Shown piece after piece: positions 42,975 to 53,878 of a stretch of DNA of 64,000 nucleotides. Below the pieces are notes generated by a model, which made no database searches, was not told the DNA's origin, and was given only the letters and a program-made list of their open reading frames with translations. Position numbers and translations under genes: made by a program. Every line of letters begins with the position of its first letter. The stretch's first letter is position 1. The stretch is from Rhynchopus euleeides (lineage: Eukaryota > Euglenozoa > Diplonemea > Diplonemida > Diplonemidae), in NCBI GenBank assembly GCA_963210315.1, contig OY723243.1, positions 1,550,001-1,614,000 on the forward strand, read 5' to 3'.

Positions 42975-43640
42975 GCACTGCACTGCACTGCGCACTCACC
43001 GACCCCGCCACAACTCACATCCAAATTCAAGGATGTTAGTGTGGGATGTTGAGGATCGAAAGAATCAAAACCATAAGCAAAGCTGGAGTTGACCTCTCGG
43101 TATTAGAAATCAATGCGCGTGCCACCGACGTTTCGCTTCGCAACGTCGCTGGCACGATATCCTCATTCCTCAAGCATCCCTCAAGCCCCTCTCCCTCTCT
43201 CTCTGTTGCGCAGGAAAGTGACCCCTGTCACAATTTATGCCACGGAGCACGATCGCATTCTTCTTGCAGGGTGGTTTTGCTGCACTGCGGTTGCTGCGAA
43301 GGGGCGATTCCATCTCCCCATGCTGCAGCAGAGTGCATGGCTCGGCCGCCCTCTTTTACCGCAACTCTCTAGCTTCTACCGTTCTAACTCCGGGATTTCT
43401 TCTGTTGTGTGATTTTTTCTGGTGTGGTGTCCCATTGCCCACCGCACCCCAGCACATACCCACGATGCCCCTCCCTCGCCGCCCTTGTCAAGGCCGTTAG
43501 CTGCCGACACCAAAACAACACACCAGTGCACAATGCCTTCTGGCGGCACTGGCCGTCTCGTTGCCAAGATTGTGGTTGTCGCTACCTAGGTTTGCACCTG
43601 TTTGGATGACTCCCTCACCACCCCTGCCAGGTAGGGCAGC
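42975..43640. other. Intergenic between the reductase and VWA genes
   Basis: No supported frame. It ends with CACCACCCCTGCCAG (to 43630), a likely trans-splice acceptor 10 nt before the VWA start. Confidence 0.45.
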
Positions 43641-46239
43641 ATGGGTGCGGCAGAGAGCTATGCGGTGACGGACCCCGAAAGGCTGGGGGTGGATGGCAAC
43701 CTGCCGCATCCGGAGGTGCTGACGCACAATGTGATCCTGGCTCAGCATAAATACCGCTTCAAAAAGAAGGAGGACGCGCTGATCACAGCCCATTGTGTCG
43801 CCGGGAGCATTTCGGATCCTTTAAATCCATCGCTAACCGATCACTATATAGCATCCGCGATACGCACTCGCAACGATGGTAATGCTGGTCTGAACGGCGA
43901 TCGCCCTCCAATCAACCTCGTGCTGGTGTTGGATGTGTCTGGGAGCATGAATGGTCACATTCACTCGAAGTATGTCATGTGTGGTGTGTTTGGGTCTGTG
44001 CGTTCTACACTGGTATGGTAAGCCGGCCCCTCCCGTAGGTGGGGGCTTTTCGGGCACTGCACTGCGCTTCTCGGGGCTCTGCAGGATCGCCACATCACTT
44101 TCCGTGTTTCCTCCACAGGGGTGGCCGCGTCTGCACAAAGATTGACGCCATTAAGCAGGCAGTCATCGGGCCCGAAGGTGTGCTGGACAACCTGAGGCTG
44201 GATGACAGGGTGGGTGTCGTCTGCTTTAACACTGACACAAAGGTCGTGCAGGAGGTGGTGAACGTACGGGACGTACTGCGCGACAGGATTGCAGCGATGG
44301 TGCAGCAGCAGCAGGCTGTCGGCGGGACACGGCTGTGCAACGCCATCGAGGTCGCATCCCGGCTGCTGGGCCACGTGCTCGCGAAGGACTCAAACCAGAG
44401 CGACTGCGGTTTTGTCCCCCCACCCTCCCTTGTGGAGGACCTGGCACCGCGCCAGTCGCCGCTGCGGGACCTGGACCAGGTGTCGATCAGTATGGAGGGG
44501 TCGCCACGGCAGAGGGGGGTGGACCCGGCAGAGAGCCGCATCGTTGTCGTCACAGACGAGTACCTCTGCACGTCGCAGGACCATGAGGATGCACTGAAGG
44601 CTGTCAAGCGCCTTGCAGCCAAGAAGAGGATACACACTACCTTCATCGCCGTGGGGACAGGGTACACCGAGGAGGTGGACAGGAGGATCCGCTCTGTGCC
44701 GGGGTGTTCGTCCGTCCCGGTGCACAGTGCTGAGGAGCTGCAGCAGAAGTTGGTGCACGACTTCAACTTCACAGCCTTCCCCGTCGCCTACAATCTGTCT
44801 GTCGAGGTTGACTCCCCCCCTCTGGAGGTGGTTGAACCCTTCGGGAGCGCGTACGGCCAGTCTCAGGTTGTGCGGGAACGGACTGTGTTCTCAGGGTCTG
44901 GCAGTGATGCGGTCCATGTATGTCTATGTCTATGCCTGTGTCTGTGTAAGGCTTACGTGCTCGCCGTGCGGTTCATATGTCATGCTCCCACAGTGTTCGC
45001 TGGGCGTGTTTCGGTTGAGGAACCCGCTGCCGGTCGGGGCAATACTGCGGTACACAACTTCATACACTGACCGGTTCGGTGTGGAGCACAGCGAGGTGTC
45101 TGAGTATGTCATGCCTGTGTGCACCGGCCGCGCATTCTCCCACCCGCAGGGTCCCGATCTCGAATGGGAATGAAAACAAGGACTTCCGCAAAGTGGTGGC
45201 CCTGTGCCGCCTCGGCACTGTGCTTCGCGTCTTCCTTAGCGACGAGCACCAAGGGACCAGTTCGACGCAGCCCACCATCACGAGCGGGTCAGGCGTGGTG
45301 CGCTTGCCGGATGCGCTGCGCCCCACACCCACGCCACCCGCCTCCGTGCCAGAGGGGGAGGTGGAGTATTCGGACCAAGGCGATGACGACAGGCTCTTCG
45401 ACGACGACATCCCCGAGCGCCGTGGCAGCCTGGTGGACGCAGAGCCTGTGCCGCAGTCCAAGGTGTCGGAGCACTACGGGACTGTGCTCTCAAGCTTTCT
45501 CGAGTCCTACTTCGGCCCGGAGGCCGCTGCAGCAGAGGACCCCAAGATGCAGCTGTGGGCAGATTTCCTGAAGAGCGTGACGAACTTCATCCCTGACAAG
45601 CAAGTCGAGGAGGAGGCAGCGGCGCACGTCACAACGCCGCTGATTGTCAGCAAGTCGGACGCCGACAGCGTCTTCGATGAGCTCAACAAAGAGAAGTTCA
45701 GCAACTGCCTGCGCGAGCACCACAGACGCGCGGTTCACCGCGTCTACGATGCCAAGATGTACAGCGTGCTCCGCCAGGTTGCCAGCAGTGTCATTGCACA
45801 GCACCCATCGTGGCTGCTTGCCAACGAAGCACACCATGCCGAGGTCGACACGGCAGCCCGCAAGGCCTTCAAAGATGTCGACGGGGATGACGCATGGGCA
45901 CGCTGGCGGGAGCGGTGGGGGGCACTGCTCGAGGCCACGCTGAAGGCCACTCTCCACGGGCGCCTCTTTGATGTGGCCCTGTCTGCCTACACCTCCCACA
46001 AGGCACGCGGCGACGTGAACGAGCAGATCCTTGTCGACGATATCATGGCACAACTCGCACAACGCTCCGACGAGGTGTCATCTGCTGCACAGGAACGCGA
46101 GGTGCGTTCCTTTCTTACACGCTGGATCGTCCCACCACTCCTCAAGCATGCAGGGCGGTGTGTCTGGTCCTTCGAACAGGGCGTGCCGGTCGGCGAGGAT
46201 GCTGCCGCCGAAGAAGCCCCACAATGTCCAACGCAGTAG
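43641..46239 (+). CDS. VWA-domain protein (4 exons)
   Basis: Exons 43641-43969, 44119-44917, 44994-45103 and 45150-46239 give 775 residues; frames join in register at each junction. Residues ~91-290 are a von Willebrand A domain with the MIDAS motif DVSGS (98-102), the second strand FNTDTK and a VTDEY strand. MIDAS sites coordinate a divalent metal in ligand binding. A beta-rich segment (FPVAYNLSVEV ... VFRLRNPLPVGAILRY) follows, as in other protist VWA proteins of the VIT/inter-alpha-inhibitor-like sort. The C-terminal ~300 residues are helical and charged, with no domain I recognise. No signal peptide or transmembrane helix is seen, so it is probably intracellular. Intron 3 is only 46 nt. 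Confidence 0.85.
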
Positions 46240-46446
46240 GCACACACATAGTGCTGCCGTCTGGCCTCCGCGTTTCTTGCCCCCTTGCGCAGTAGTGTTC
46301 GCTGTAAGGCAAACGGTTTAATGCACGAAAACACCCCATCCCATCCCACCCCGCCCCGCCCACCACCCGCCCCCTCCCTCTCCGTGCATCGCTGGTGCAA
46401 TGCTGCCTCTTCTGCTCACAACACCACAGGCATCGCCACACCCGCA

Positions 46447-46887
46447 ATGGCTGACGAGGCGGGTGCGACGGCGGGGGGCAAAGCGAAGAAAACCCGCGGG
46501 CGCAACGTGGCTGCAGCAGCAGCACACACAAAGCCTGACGCGGCAGCAGGCTTGTGCGACTCGCTCATCCTGCGTGGCACCAAAGGGGGCTCCATCTGTG
46601 AGACGCCGCAGCCACACAATGCGCTGTGGGAGTCGCGCGATGCGTACGACAGAAGCAAATACCGTACGTTTGGAACAACCGCGATGCGCGATTCGTACAT
46701 TATCGACTGTGCGTCGTGCTCGGATCAGCGCCACTGGAAGCTGCACTTCTCACGGCCCCACCCAGCCGCTTCTGTCGCCTCGCGCAGCGTCGTCGGGACA
46801 GATGTGAACGTCTCGAAGCGGTCCCGCTTCCCAGCGCTGCCTCACCAGGTGTCGACGGCTGGGACCATGACGTCGCGTTATGTGTGA
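46447..46887 (+). CDS. Small conserved-looking hypothetical protein
   Basis: A single exon of 146 residues from MADEAGATAGG, 8 nt after CACCACAG (46432-46439). The N-terminal ~35 residues are Ala/Lys-rich and probably disordered. The rest has a definite, non-repetitive composition: LILRGTKGGSICETPQ, ALWESRDAYDRSKYRTFGTT and FSRPHPA. Such short Tyr/Arg/Pro-motif proteins are common among axonemal inner proteins, but that is only a guess. No domain is recognised. It lies 207 nt after the VWA gene on the same strand. Confidence 0.6.
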   Translation: MADEAGATAGGKAKKTRGRNVAAAAAHTKPDAAAGLCDSLILRGTKGGSICETPQPHNALWESRDAYDRSKYRTFGTTAMRDSYIIDCASCSDQRHWKLHFSRPHPAASVASRSVVGTDVNVSKRSRFPALPHQVSTAGTMTSRYV

Positions 46888-47437
46888 CACTTGTATACAT
46901 TATTTCTTTCAAAAAAACGAGAAACCACCACCGAACTTTCGTATGTGCGCACGAGCGGTATCGACGATGTATCGGGACAGCCACACCATCCCTGCTTCGA
47001 AGCTTTAGGCTTCCCAGCCTGATGAGAGCGGATGGGCGTATTTTTTGTTTTGTCCAGTGTTCTGTTTATCGCGGGGGGAAACCCCCCCTGCAAATCGGAT
47101 GCGAACTCTGCACAGCAGATGGGGCAGTTAGCGCACACCCGTTCTCTGTTGGGGGGTCCCTCTCTCGCTGAACGTTGGCCACCCTTGGTGCAGCTTGGTT
47201 CCAGGGTCCTATGCTCTGGGGCCCAGCAACGCAACCCGTTTGCATTGTTTCCTGCAGTCCCTGTTGCCGGGCTTCGCGAATTGTCTCGGTCTGTGGCCGT
47301 AGGCACCGTCTTTCCAGTCGGTGTTGCGGCACAGCCACTCCATGCGGTTTTGTGTGTGCCGGGGAACGATATGATCGGGCATCCATCGTGCTTTTTAGCG
47401 ATCAACGAGAACCAGCTGTTTTTCGCGCATCATTTTT
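46888..47437. other. Intergenic, no gene seen
   Basis: Short frames on both strands only, none with recognisable domains. Followed by dispersed repeats A and B. Confidence 0.4.
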
Positions 47438-47650
47438 TTTACGAGCGACGAAGCGTAGCGAAGTCGCGAAGTAACGAAGGAAATCGTACGACTGAAGCTT
47501 TATAAGGATCACCTTCATGCCACTTCACAGGGGCTTACACAGCCTTTGACACAGGAGTGTGCGCTCAACAAAAAGTAGCCCGGATCTGCCTTTTTGCAGT
47601 TGCTGGGCAGGGTGTTTCTCTTATTATAGCGAAAGGAGTACGATTTTTTT
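47438..47650 (+). repeat. Dispersed repeat family A, copy 3
   Basis: TTACGAGCGACGAAGCGTAG to GGAGTACGATTTTTTTT, about 210 bp and almost identical to 21026-21232. Confidence 0.85.
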
Positions 47651-47762
47651 TGCGCAGCTTTCAGAAAGAGAGTGCCATTCAGCTCTGCTGACCGTGCTCT
47701 GTCACCCTCATCAGTCGGGGATAGGGTTTGTCAGTGCGTGGGAAGCGGCAGCACGTCTCACA
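47651..47762 (+). repeat. Dispersed repeat family B, diverged copy 3
   Basis: TGCGCAGCTTTCAGAAAGAG ... CCATTCAGCTCTGC ... GGGAAGCGGCAGCACGTC, recognisably related to 66-180 and directly adjoining family A. Confidence 0.6.
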
Positions 47763-48077
47763 GGAATGGCAATTTTGTAGATACGGAAGAGGGCGCAATT
47801 GAAGACGAATGAAGGGGTACGTACACTGTGTTGGGCAATACTTCCCCTTCACGAGCGAGCGAATACGATCAACGCGAGCGTCAAGGCAGCTGGCGTGCGA
47901 CGTCTCTCATAGGTGAGGGTAGGGGAAAACCACGGCATGTGGCCACTTGCAGCACCCCCACCCACCCGCTCTTCGCCATCTCGAAGCGAGCTCTCATTGC
48001 AGTGCCTGAGGAGACACGACAAGCCTGGCACCACCAAACACAACCAGGCAAACAGACCACCGCCCTGCAGGTCCGAG
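47763..48077. other. 5' flank of the bromodomain gene
   Basis: No gene. It ends CACCGCCCTGCAG (48058-48070), a likely trans-splice acceptor 7 nt before the start codon. Confidence 0.45.
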
Positions 48078-49284
48078 ATGCCTCCAAAAAGAGGCGGCAA
48101 GAAGAAGCCGCCTGCCACGGACCACGAGGCACTGCCCACATATGACGCTGAGCAGGGCTTGAGGGGGTGGCTGCGTACGGTGCTGCGGCAGCTGAGCCAC
48201 AGTCTCGACAGGGACGCGGAGGAACACATCTTCACGCCCAACCCTGACGGGCTGCCTCGATACAACGAGCGGATACCTCACCCGATGTGGTTCGAAAAGA
48301 TCCAGGATCGAAGCAAGTCGCTCTACACAAGCATCGACGAGCTGGACTGGGATGTGCAGCTGATGTGTGAGAACTGCCTGACCTACAACGGGGCAGGCAC
48401 CAAGTGGGCTGGATTCGCAGATGCCCTTCTGATGGAAGCCGCCGCACAGCTCTCTCGGGTGAAGGCCGCATTCGCACAGCTAGAGGCCGAACACCCTGAA
48501 GAGGCAGCAGAGCTGAGCGCTGCAGCCGCCCCGCGGTTGGAGCAGCACCCCCTCTACGACAAGCTGCACCAGCCTGCGGCGCAGCCGGCTCAGCCACCAG
48601 CCGAGACGTCGCCACCCCGTGAGGACAGGGCGTCGAAGCCCCCTGCGGTGCACCCGGCCCTCAGGGCACACCTGCTGGCAGAGGCACGTGACCCCCCAGC
48701 GGAGGTTGCGAAGCGGGACCATTCTGTTGATGCAGTTTTGGCGATGTTCCAAAGCGCGTTGCGACGGTATGGCCCCACCTCGTGTGTATTTTGTCGCTGT
48801 CCCACGGATTACAAACAAAAGGAGCGGGGCTGTCCGCTATCGGTCTGCCCGTCTTGTCATCTTGCCTTGTCTCTCGGTTGCCTCTTGTTGGGGGCACTGC
48901 TGGGCATATCAAGAGGTAGCAAGGCACACCTCCCCATACCCTCTCTTCTTTATCAGGCGTGGGTATGCCAGCGAAGACGAGATGCAGAGCTACGTTAAGT
49001 TCACCAGTGAGATGCGCGACTTCATCAACGCGTCGCCAGGCGAGCTGATGTACCCCCAGGAGAGAGCAGCACATACACGGCTTGCCGAGGGGCAGGAGGT
49101 GAAGCCCTCTGCGATGTATGGTGCAGACCTGCTCGTGCGTCTGGCTGTCAAGTTCCCAGAGCTGCTGCCTCCCTCCACCCCTGACACCACGCGCACCGCG
49201 GTGTATCTTGCAGCGGAGGAGTTGATGGTGTTCATTGCGCTGAACTGGAAGTTGCTGTCTCGCAAGCCCGATTCGTCCGTGTAG
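48078..49284 (+). CDS. Bromodomain-MRG fusion protein (2 exons)
   Basis: Exons 48078-48766 and 48957-49284 give 338 residues. Residues ~25-135 are a bromodomain: IPHPMWFEKI (66-75) stands where PMDLxTI usually occurs, then SIDELDWDVQLMCENCLTYN, with the acetyl-lysine-binding Asn at 104. After a Pro/Ala-rich linker, residues ~230-338 match the C-terminal half of the MRG fold (SAMYGADLLVRLAVKFPELL ... LMVFIALNWKLL). MRG proteins such as Eaf3/MRG15 recruit histone acetyltransferase and deacetylase complexes, so this probably reads acetylated histones within such a complex. In other eukaryotes these domains are normally on separate subunits. No chromodomain is present. The intron begins GTATG and ends ATCAG. 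Confidence 0.82.
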
Positions 49285-49662
49285 TGCAGGCGGGGCTTTT
49301 ATAGGTGGAAGCCCCGTGTCTTTCCCCTTCTCAGTGGCGATACATTGTTGCCTTGTGGCTCGCGCGGGGGGTCCTGTCGGAGTCTGGCTGGTGGGGGCGT
49401 GCCTGGCAGACAGATCGCATTTTTCTTGCTCTTTGCGGCAGCAGACCCTCCTAACCGTGCCTGCCTCTTGCCTCCAACACACCCGCCCCCACCCAGCCCC
49501 GCCCCCCCCTCTCTCTTCCAAAGATCTGGACATCAGTAGGCCAACCTTCACACAAAATCACGCCATCTTTGGACCTCTGATGTGTGCTTTGATGCACTCA
49601 GCTGCTCACCGCCCACTGGCAGTTCCCACACACGTGTTGTGCCGGGTGGGAGGAGGGGGAGG

Positions 49663-50745
49663 ATGGGGACCAAGGCGGGTGACGATGCGCATCAGCGTCA
49701 GGAGGAGATGGATCTGCTGAAGATGCAGCTGTCGCCCGAGGAGGAGTGTATCGTGCGGCTCCTCGCGGTGCGGAATCAGAAAAACCCGAAGCCGGTGCAG
49801 CTGCCGAGCGACCTTATCAAAACCATACAGCAGAAGGCCCGACAAATATTCCTGGACCAGCCCACCTTGCTCGAGCTGCGGCCACCGATCAACGTGGTGG
49901 GCGACCTGCACGGGCACTTCTACGACCTGCTGACCATCCTCGATGAAGGAGGGTACCCCCCAGCAGCTAATTTCATCTTCCTCGGAGACTATGTTGACCG
50001 TGGGAAGTTCTCCATTGAGACCCTGTGCCTCTGCCTGTGCTTCAAAGTCAAATTCCCAAACAACTTCTTCATGCTCCGTGGCAACCACGAGTGTGCCATG
50101 ATCAACCGCGTCTACGGCTTCTACGACGACTGCAAGAGGCGGTACAACCTGAAGATGTGGAAAGCCTTCACTGACATCTTCAACTGCCTCCCTCTGGGTG
50201 CCGTGATAGATGACAGGATATTCTGTGTCCACGCAGGGCTGTCGCCCAACCTGGTGACGGTTGACCAGCTCAACACAGAGGTGGAGCGCCCAAAGGAGGT
50301 GCTGGATCATGGCCTGGCGTGCGACCTGCTGTGGGCAGATCCGGAGGATGGGATCAAAGGCTTTGGGTGTTCCGAACGCGGGGTGTCCTTCACATTCGGC
50401 GCAGATATGATTGACAAGTTCCTGAAGAAGAATGGGCTGGATCTCATATGCAGGGCTCACCAGGTATGCAGCAGGGGTTGTGTGTGGCAGCAGGGGAAGA
50501 ATGAGAATGCAGGGTGTGAGCCGTGTGTTGTGTTGCATTGGGTGGCCATAAAGTAAGCACACACCGCCACACAACAGGTTGTCGAGGATGGGTATCAGTT
50601 CTTCGCGAAGCGGCAGCTCGTCACCGTGTTTTCTGCACCCAATTATTGCGGAGAGTTCGACAATGCGGGTGCCTTCATGCATGTCGAAGCGGATCTCACG
50701 TGCTCATTCAAAGTGCTCTTGCCAAAGGCAAATCGCAAAAAGTGA
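49663..50745 (+). CDS. PP1-type Ser/Thr protein phosphatase catalytic subunit (2 exons)
   Basis: Exons 49663-50463 and 50578-50745 give 322 residues. All PPP motifs are present: [35 protein letters not shown] and the C-terminal [14 protein letters not shown]. The sequence is nearest to PP1, as shown by the spacing and [22 protein letters not shown] departs from GKQSLET of animal PP1. The dinuclear metal centre is intact, so it should be active. I chose the ATG at 49663, ahead of an acidic region; an upstream in-frame ATG at 49582 would add 27 low-complexity residues and lies before the likely acceptor CACTGGCAG. No regulatory domain is fused. Confidence 0.93.
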
Positions 50746-51879
50746 GAGTAAAATGTGACGAGGGTATACAACCTTGTCCAGGCGTTCTCCCGGGTTCTGG
50801 AACAGATTGGCCCTATGGGGGTGTGGCAAAGGCAAGCCGATGGTTTCTTCTTTCAGAAACACCCACCCTGTATACATGCGCAGCCGAGCCTGCATGTCGC
50901 CGTCCTGCCTCGCTTGACCCCTTGCCGTTTTGGATGTGGTTTTACGTGTTCCCCTTTCTTACACACCCAGCACCCTCGCCCCCCCACCCTGCCATGCGTT
51001 ACGTTCGGTCCCGGTTTCGCCAAACCTCCGCCCTTCCTTGCGACCTCTCTGAGGGCCTTAGCAGAAAAACCTCTGAACGCCAATTCTCAAAGGCCCTCGC
51101 TCTCTGTCTGTGCGGGGTGGGGGAGCCCCCGCGTATTCACAATATTGCCATTGCCCCCGACGGAACCCAACCCACTGATTCTGCTCGGCCTGACTCCTTT
51201 GCCCGCCCCCCCTGCACCACGGGCCGAGCACCTCTCCCTGGCAGGTCTCTGAAGAGAACCTCCACGGCCTCCAAGCTGAGCGGAGGGAGGAAATGCCGAC
51301 GATGTGCCTTAATGTTCTCCACACGAACTCCCCTGGGTACCGTTTGTCTCACTCTCGCCTACCCTGCCCCCCTGCGAACCCTGGGATTACCACCGGGAAC
51401 AATTCGCGCCCCAGAATATGCCTTTGCCGATGCCTGGGTGCCTGGTCCGTTCAGTTTTATCCCTCAGTAACGGGGTGGGGTGTCTGTGTGTGTCTGTGCG
51501 TGTGTGTGTGTGTGCGGCGTTTCCACGCCAGTGCGCCCGCCACCCCGCCCCGCTTCGTGATAACCCCCTCGAGCGGGCTAACATATGCAACGTCCTGCAG
51601 CGGTTCCCCCGCCCCCGCCCCCACCGCCCTTGCCCCTTTCCCGCTGGTTTGTCGGCAACGGGTGGCGCAGTGATGTGCCGTGCCGGTGGGTTTGCATAGT
51701 ATGGCATTCCTTTTTGTTGGTGCATATTTATTTCGCCCCCCACGTCCGCACGCCGCATATTCCACCCAGGATACGGTGCCAAGCGCACCGTGATCTCCGC
51801 TGCGTGTCGACATCTGACAGCACCGCAGCTACACTGCCGATTTTCGGCTTTTGTAAATACAATTATATCCTTTGTGAGG
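50746..51879. other. Intergenic, no gene seen
   Basis: C-rich sequence with several frames open by composition. A (GT)n run lies at 51483-51515. CCACCCAG (51762-51769) is the likely trans-splice acceptor for the next gene. Confidence 0.45.
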
Positions 51880-53878
51880 ATGAAGAAGCAGGGTGGCGGG
51901 GGCGCCAGCAATGAGACAAGCTCTCTCCTGCTGGGTCTCGTCATCGTGCTCGGGATGCTTGCGCTGTCGTACAAACTGGGTTCAATGAACGGAGACGGGC
52001 GCCGTGACAAGGCTGTGTCGCTGTCCAGCGGCCGCAACAAGGCACTGGAGGAGAAGCTGCAGAACTGCAACCGCGACGTGCGCCTGCATGAGGAGTCCGT
52101 ATGATATTGCACTTCTCTTGGCCAGGGTTGGGGTGGTGGGGCAGTGGCTTGCATCGCAACAGTGGCGTGGCTTCTGCAAGAATTTCCCCCGGAGGCAGTT
52201 TCCTGGGCGTTCTGAGCACACTCGCCTCTATTAGGGTGTTGGGGGTCTTCGCTTGAAGACCGTTTTGTCAAGGGTTATAACCCTGTTTGAGCCGTCGCCT
52301 TCTGAAGGCCCTTCCTGCATGTACCCTTCACAGCTCGATGCGGATGCACGCTCTAAGTACCAGTCGTTGTATGATCAGAGCCGTTCACTCGATGACGATG
52401 TCCTTGAGCTTGGCCGGCAGCAGAAAGCCTTGGAAGAACAGTATGTTTGCATTGCCCAACGGCGCCACATGATTTTCTTGCAGGGCCATGACCTGTGAAG
52501 AAGAGCTTGATATAGAGCAGAAGAACCTCAACGCACAGATGTTCACACAGCTGTTGGTATGCCTGACCGGTCGTGTTGGCTGAAAGCATCTCCATTGGAA
52601 TAATTCGGCATGGCGCATCACACTGCCTCACTCCAGGAGATTTCAACGCTGAAAAAGAAGCGCGATTCACTGAAGGCGCAGCTGAAGCTTTTCAACGACA
52701 CGAAATACGCGGGCGGCGAGGCGACCATCCTTGCAGGTGCCATTGCGAAGCTCTCGACAACCCACAACCGGCTGCGTTACGAGTGGTCAGCCAAGGACCC
52801 AGTGTCAGTGGACTCCAACTACCTTGAGGAGCTGATGCTGCGGTGGAGCCCGGTCACCACCAAATGGAACTTCAGGCGTGGGGAGATCCTCCCCCCGAAG
52901 GAAACGGAGCGCCGTCTGGTGAATACGACAACGGGATTCAAGGATGTGTCCTACGCCGACACGAAGTACTTCCTGGCATCCAAGGGTGAGGATGGGTGGA
53001 CCAAACCTACCTGGAAGGAATTCACCGGAAACCGCAACATCACTACCGGCGTGAAGACCGACGATGAGGCACAGGTGGAGCTGGCCCCCACCACCCTCTC
53101 TGCGCGCATGTTCGCGCTGTATGACTACTTCGTCTGTGCGGCGGGTCAGAACATCACGACACTCTCCTTCCCCAACCAGTTCAAGACCTTTGTCGATGAG
53201 GAGAAGGACCCGGAGCGGCTGTCCGATCTGATCATCACCCCGCATGTCTCCTTCTGCAGGAACTGCATCCAGCAGGCGTTGACTGAGGCGTACAAACTCC
53301 TGTGCCTCGGTTACACAGCTGATGTGCAGTACGGGTCAAAGCTCTTTTGGATTGCGAGGTCCAAGCTCGTCCCCAGCGACATCATCCGCGACAGGGCGGC
53401 TGGTTTCATTGAGGAGCGCCTGAAGGGCAAGACGCTGGCGGTGCGCCTCCCCCGTGGGGTGCAGTGGCGCCGCTTCTGCCTCGACGAGGTGGCGCCGCTG
53501 CCTTTCTACAGCAAGGTCCTGAGCGGCCAGAAGGCGAAGCAGGTGTCCCCTATTGCAGGCGAGCAGTGCAACCCGCAGCTGGGTGACGTGGCTGCCGCCA
53601 TCAAAGACATCGCACAGGAGGAGAATGTCGACCAGGTCTTCTTCATCTCCGACGTCAACGATGAGAAGATGAAGATCATCGCAGATGATGTCGGCAAACC
53701 CTTCGTGCGTCTCCCGCGAGGCAACATGACCTCTGCTGAACGGTCACTCACCGAGATGACCATCGCCTCGCAGGCAGATAGCATCCTTGTCAACCGCTTC
53801 GATGCCGTGTCAGGCCACATCACTGAATACTTCATGCTCAACCACCGTCTGGAAACGGAACAGGTCACCGTCTGGTGA
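51880..53878 (+). CDS. Type II membrane O-fucosyltransferase-like protein (4 exons)
   Basis: Exons 51880-52098, 52334-52440, 52484-52556 and 52637-53878 give 546 residues, all joining in register. Residues ~15-33 (SSLLLGLVIVLGMLALSYKLG) form one transmembrane helix near the N-terminus, with no signal-peptide cleavage site, as in Golgi type II glycosyltransferases. A coiled-coil stalk (~50-160) spans exons 1-4. The remainder is a globular lumenal domain. Its C-terminal segment, VFFISDVNDEKMK ... EMTIASQADSILVNRFDAVSGHI, recalls the motif of the GDP-fucose protein O-fucosyltransferase family. Family assignment is moderate; another GT-B glycosyltransferase is possible. Introns are 235, 43 and 80 nt; the 43-nt one is the shortest in the window. 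Confidence 0.68.

Noticed and set aside
49582-49662. Upstream in-frame ATG of the phosphatase gene
   Set aside because: It lies before the likely acceptor CACTGGCAG and would add low-complexity residues not typical of PP1.
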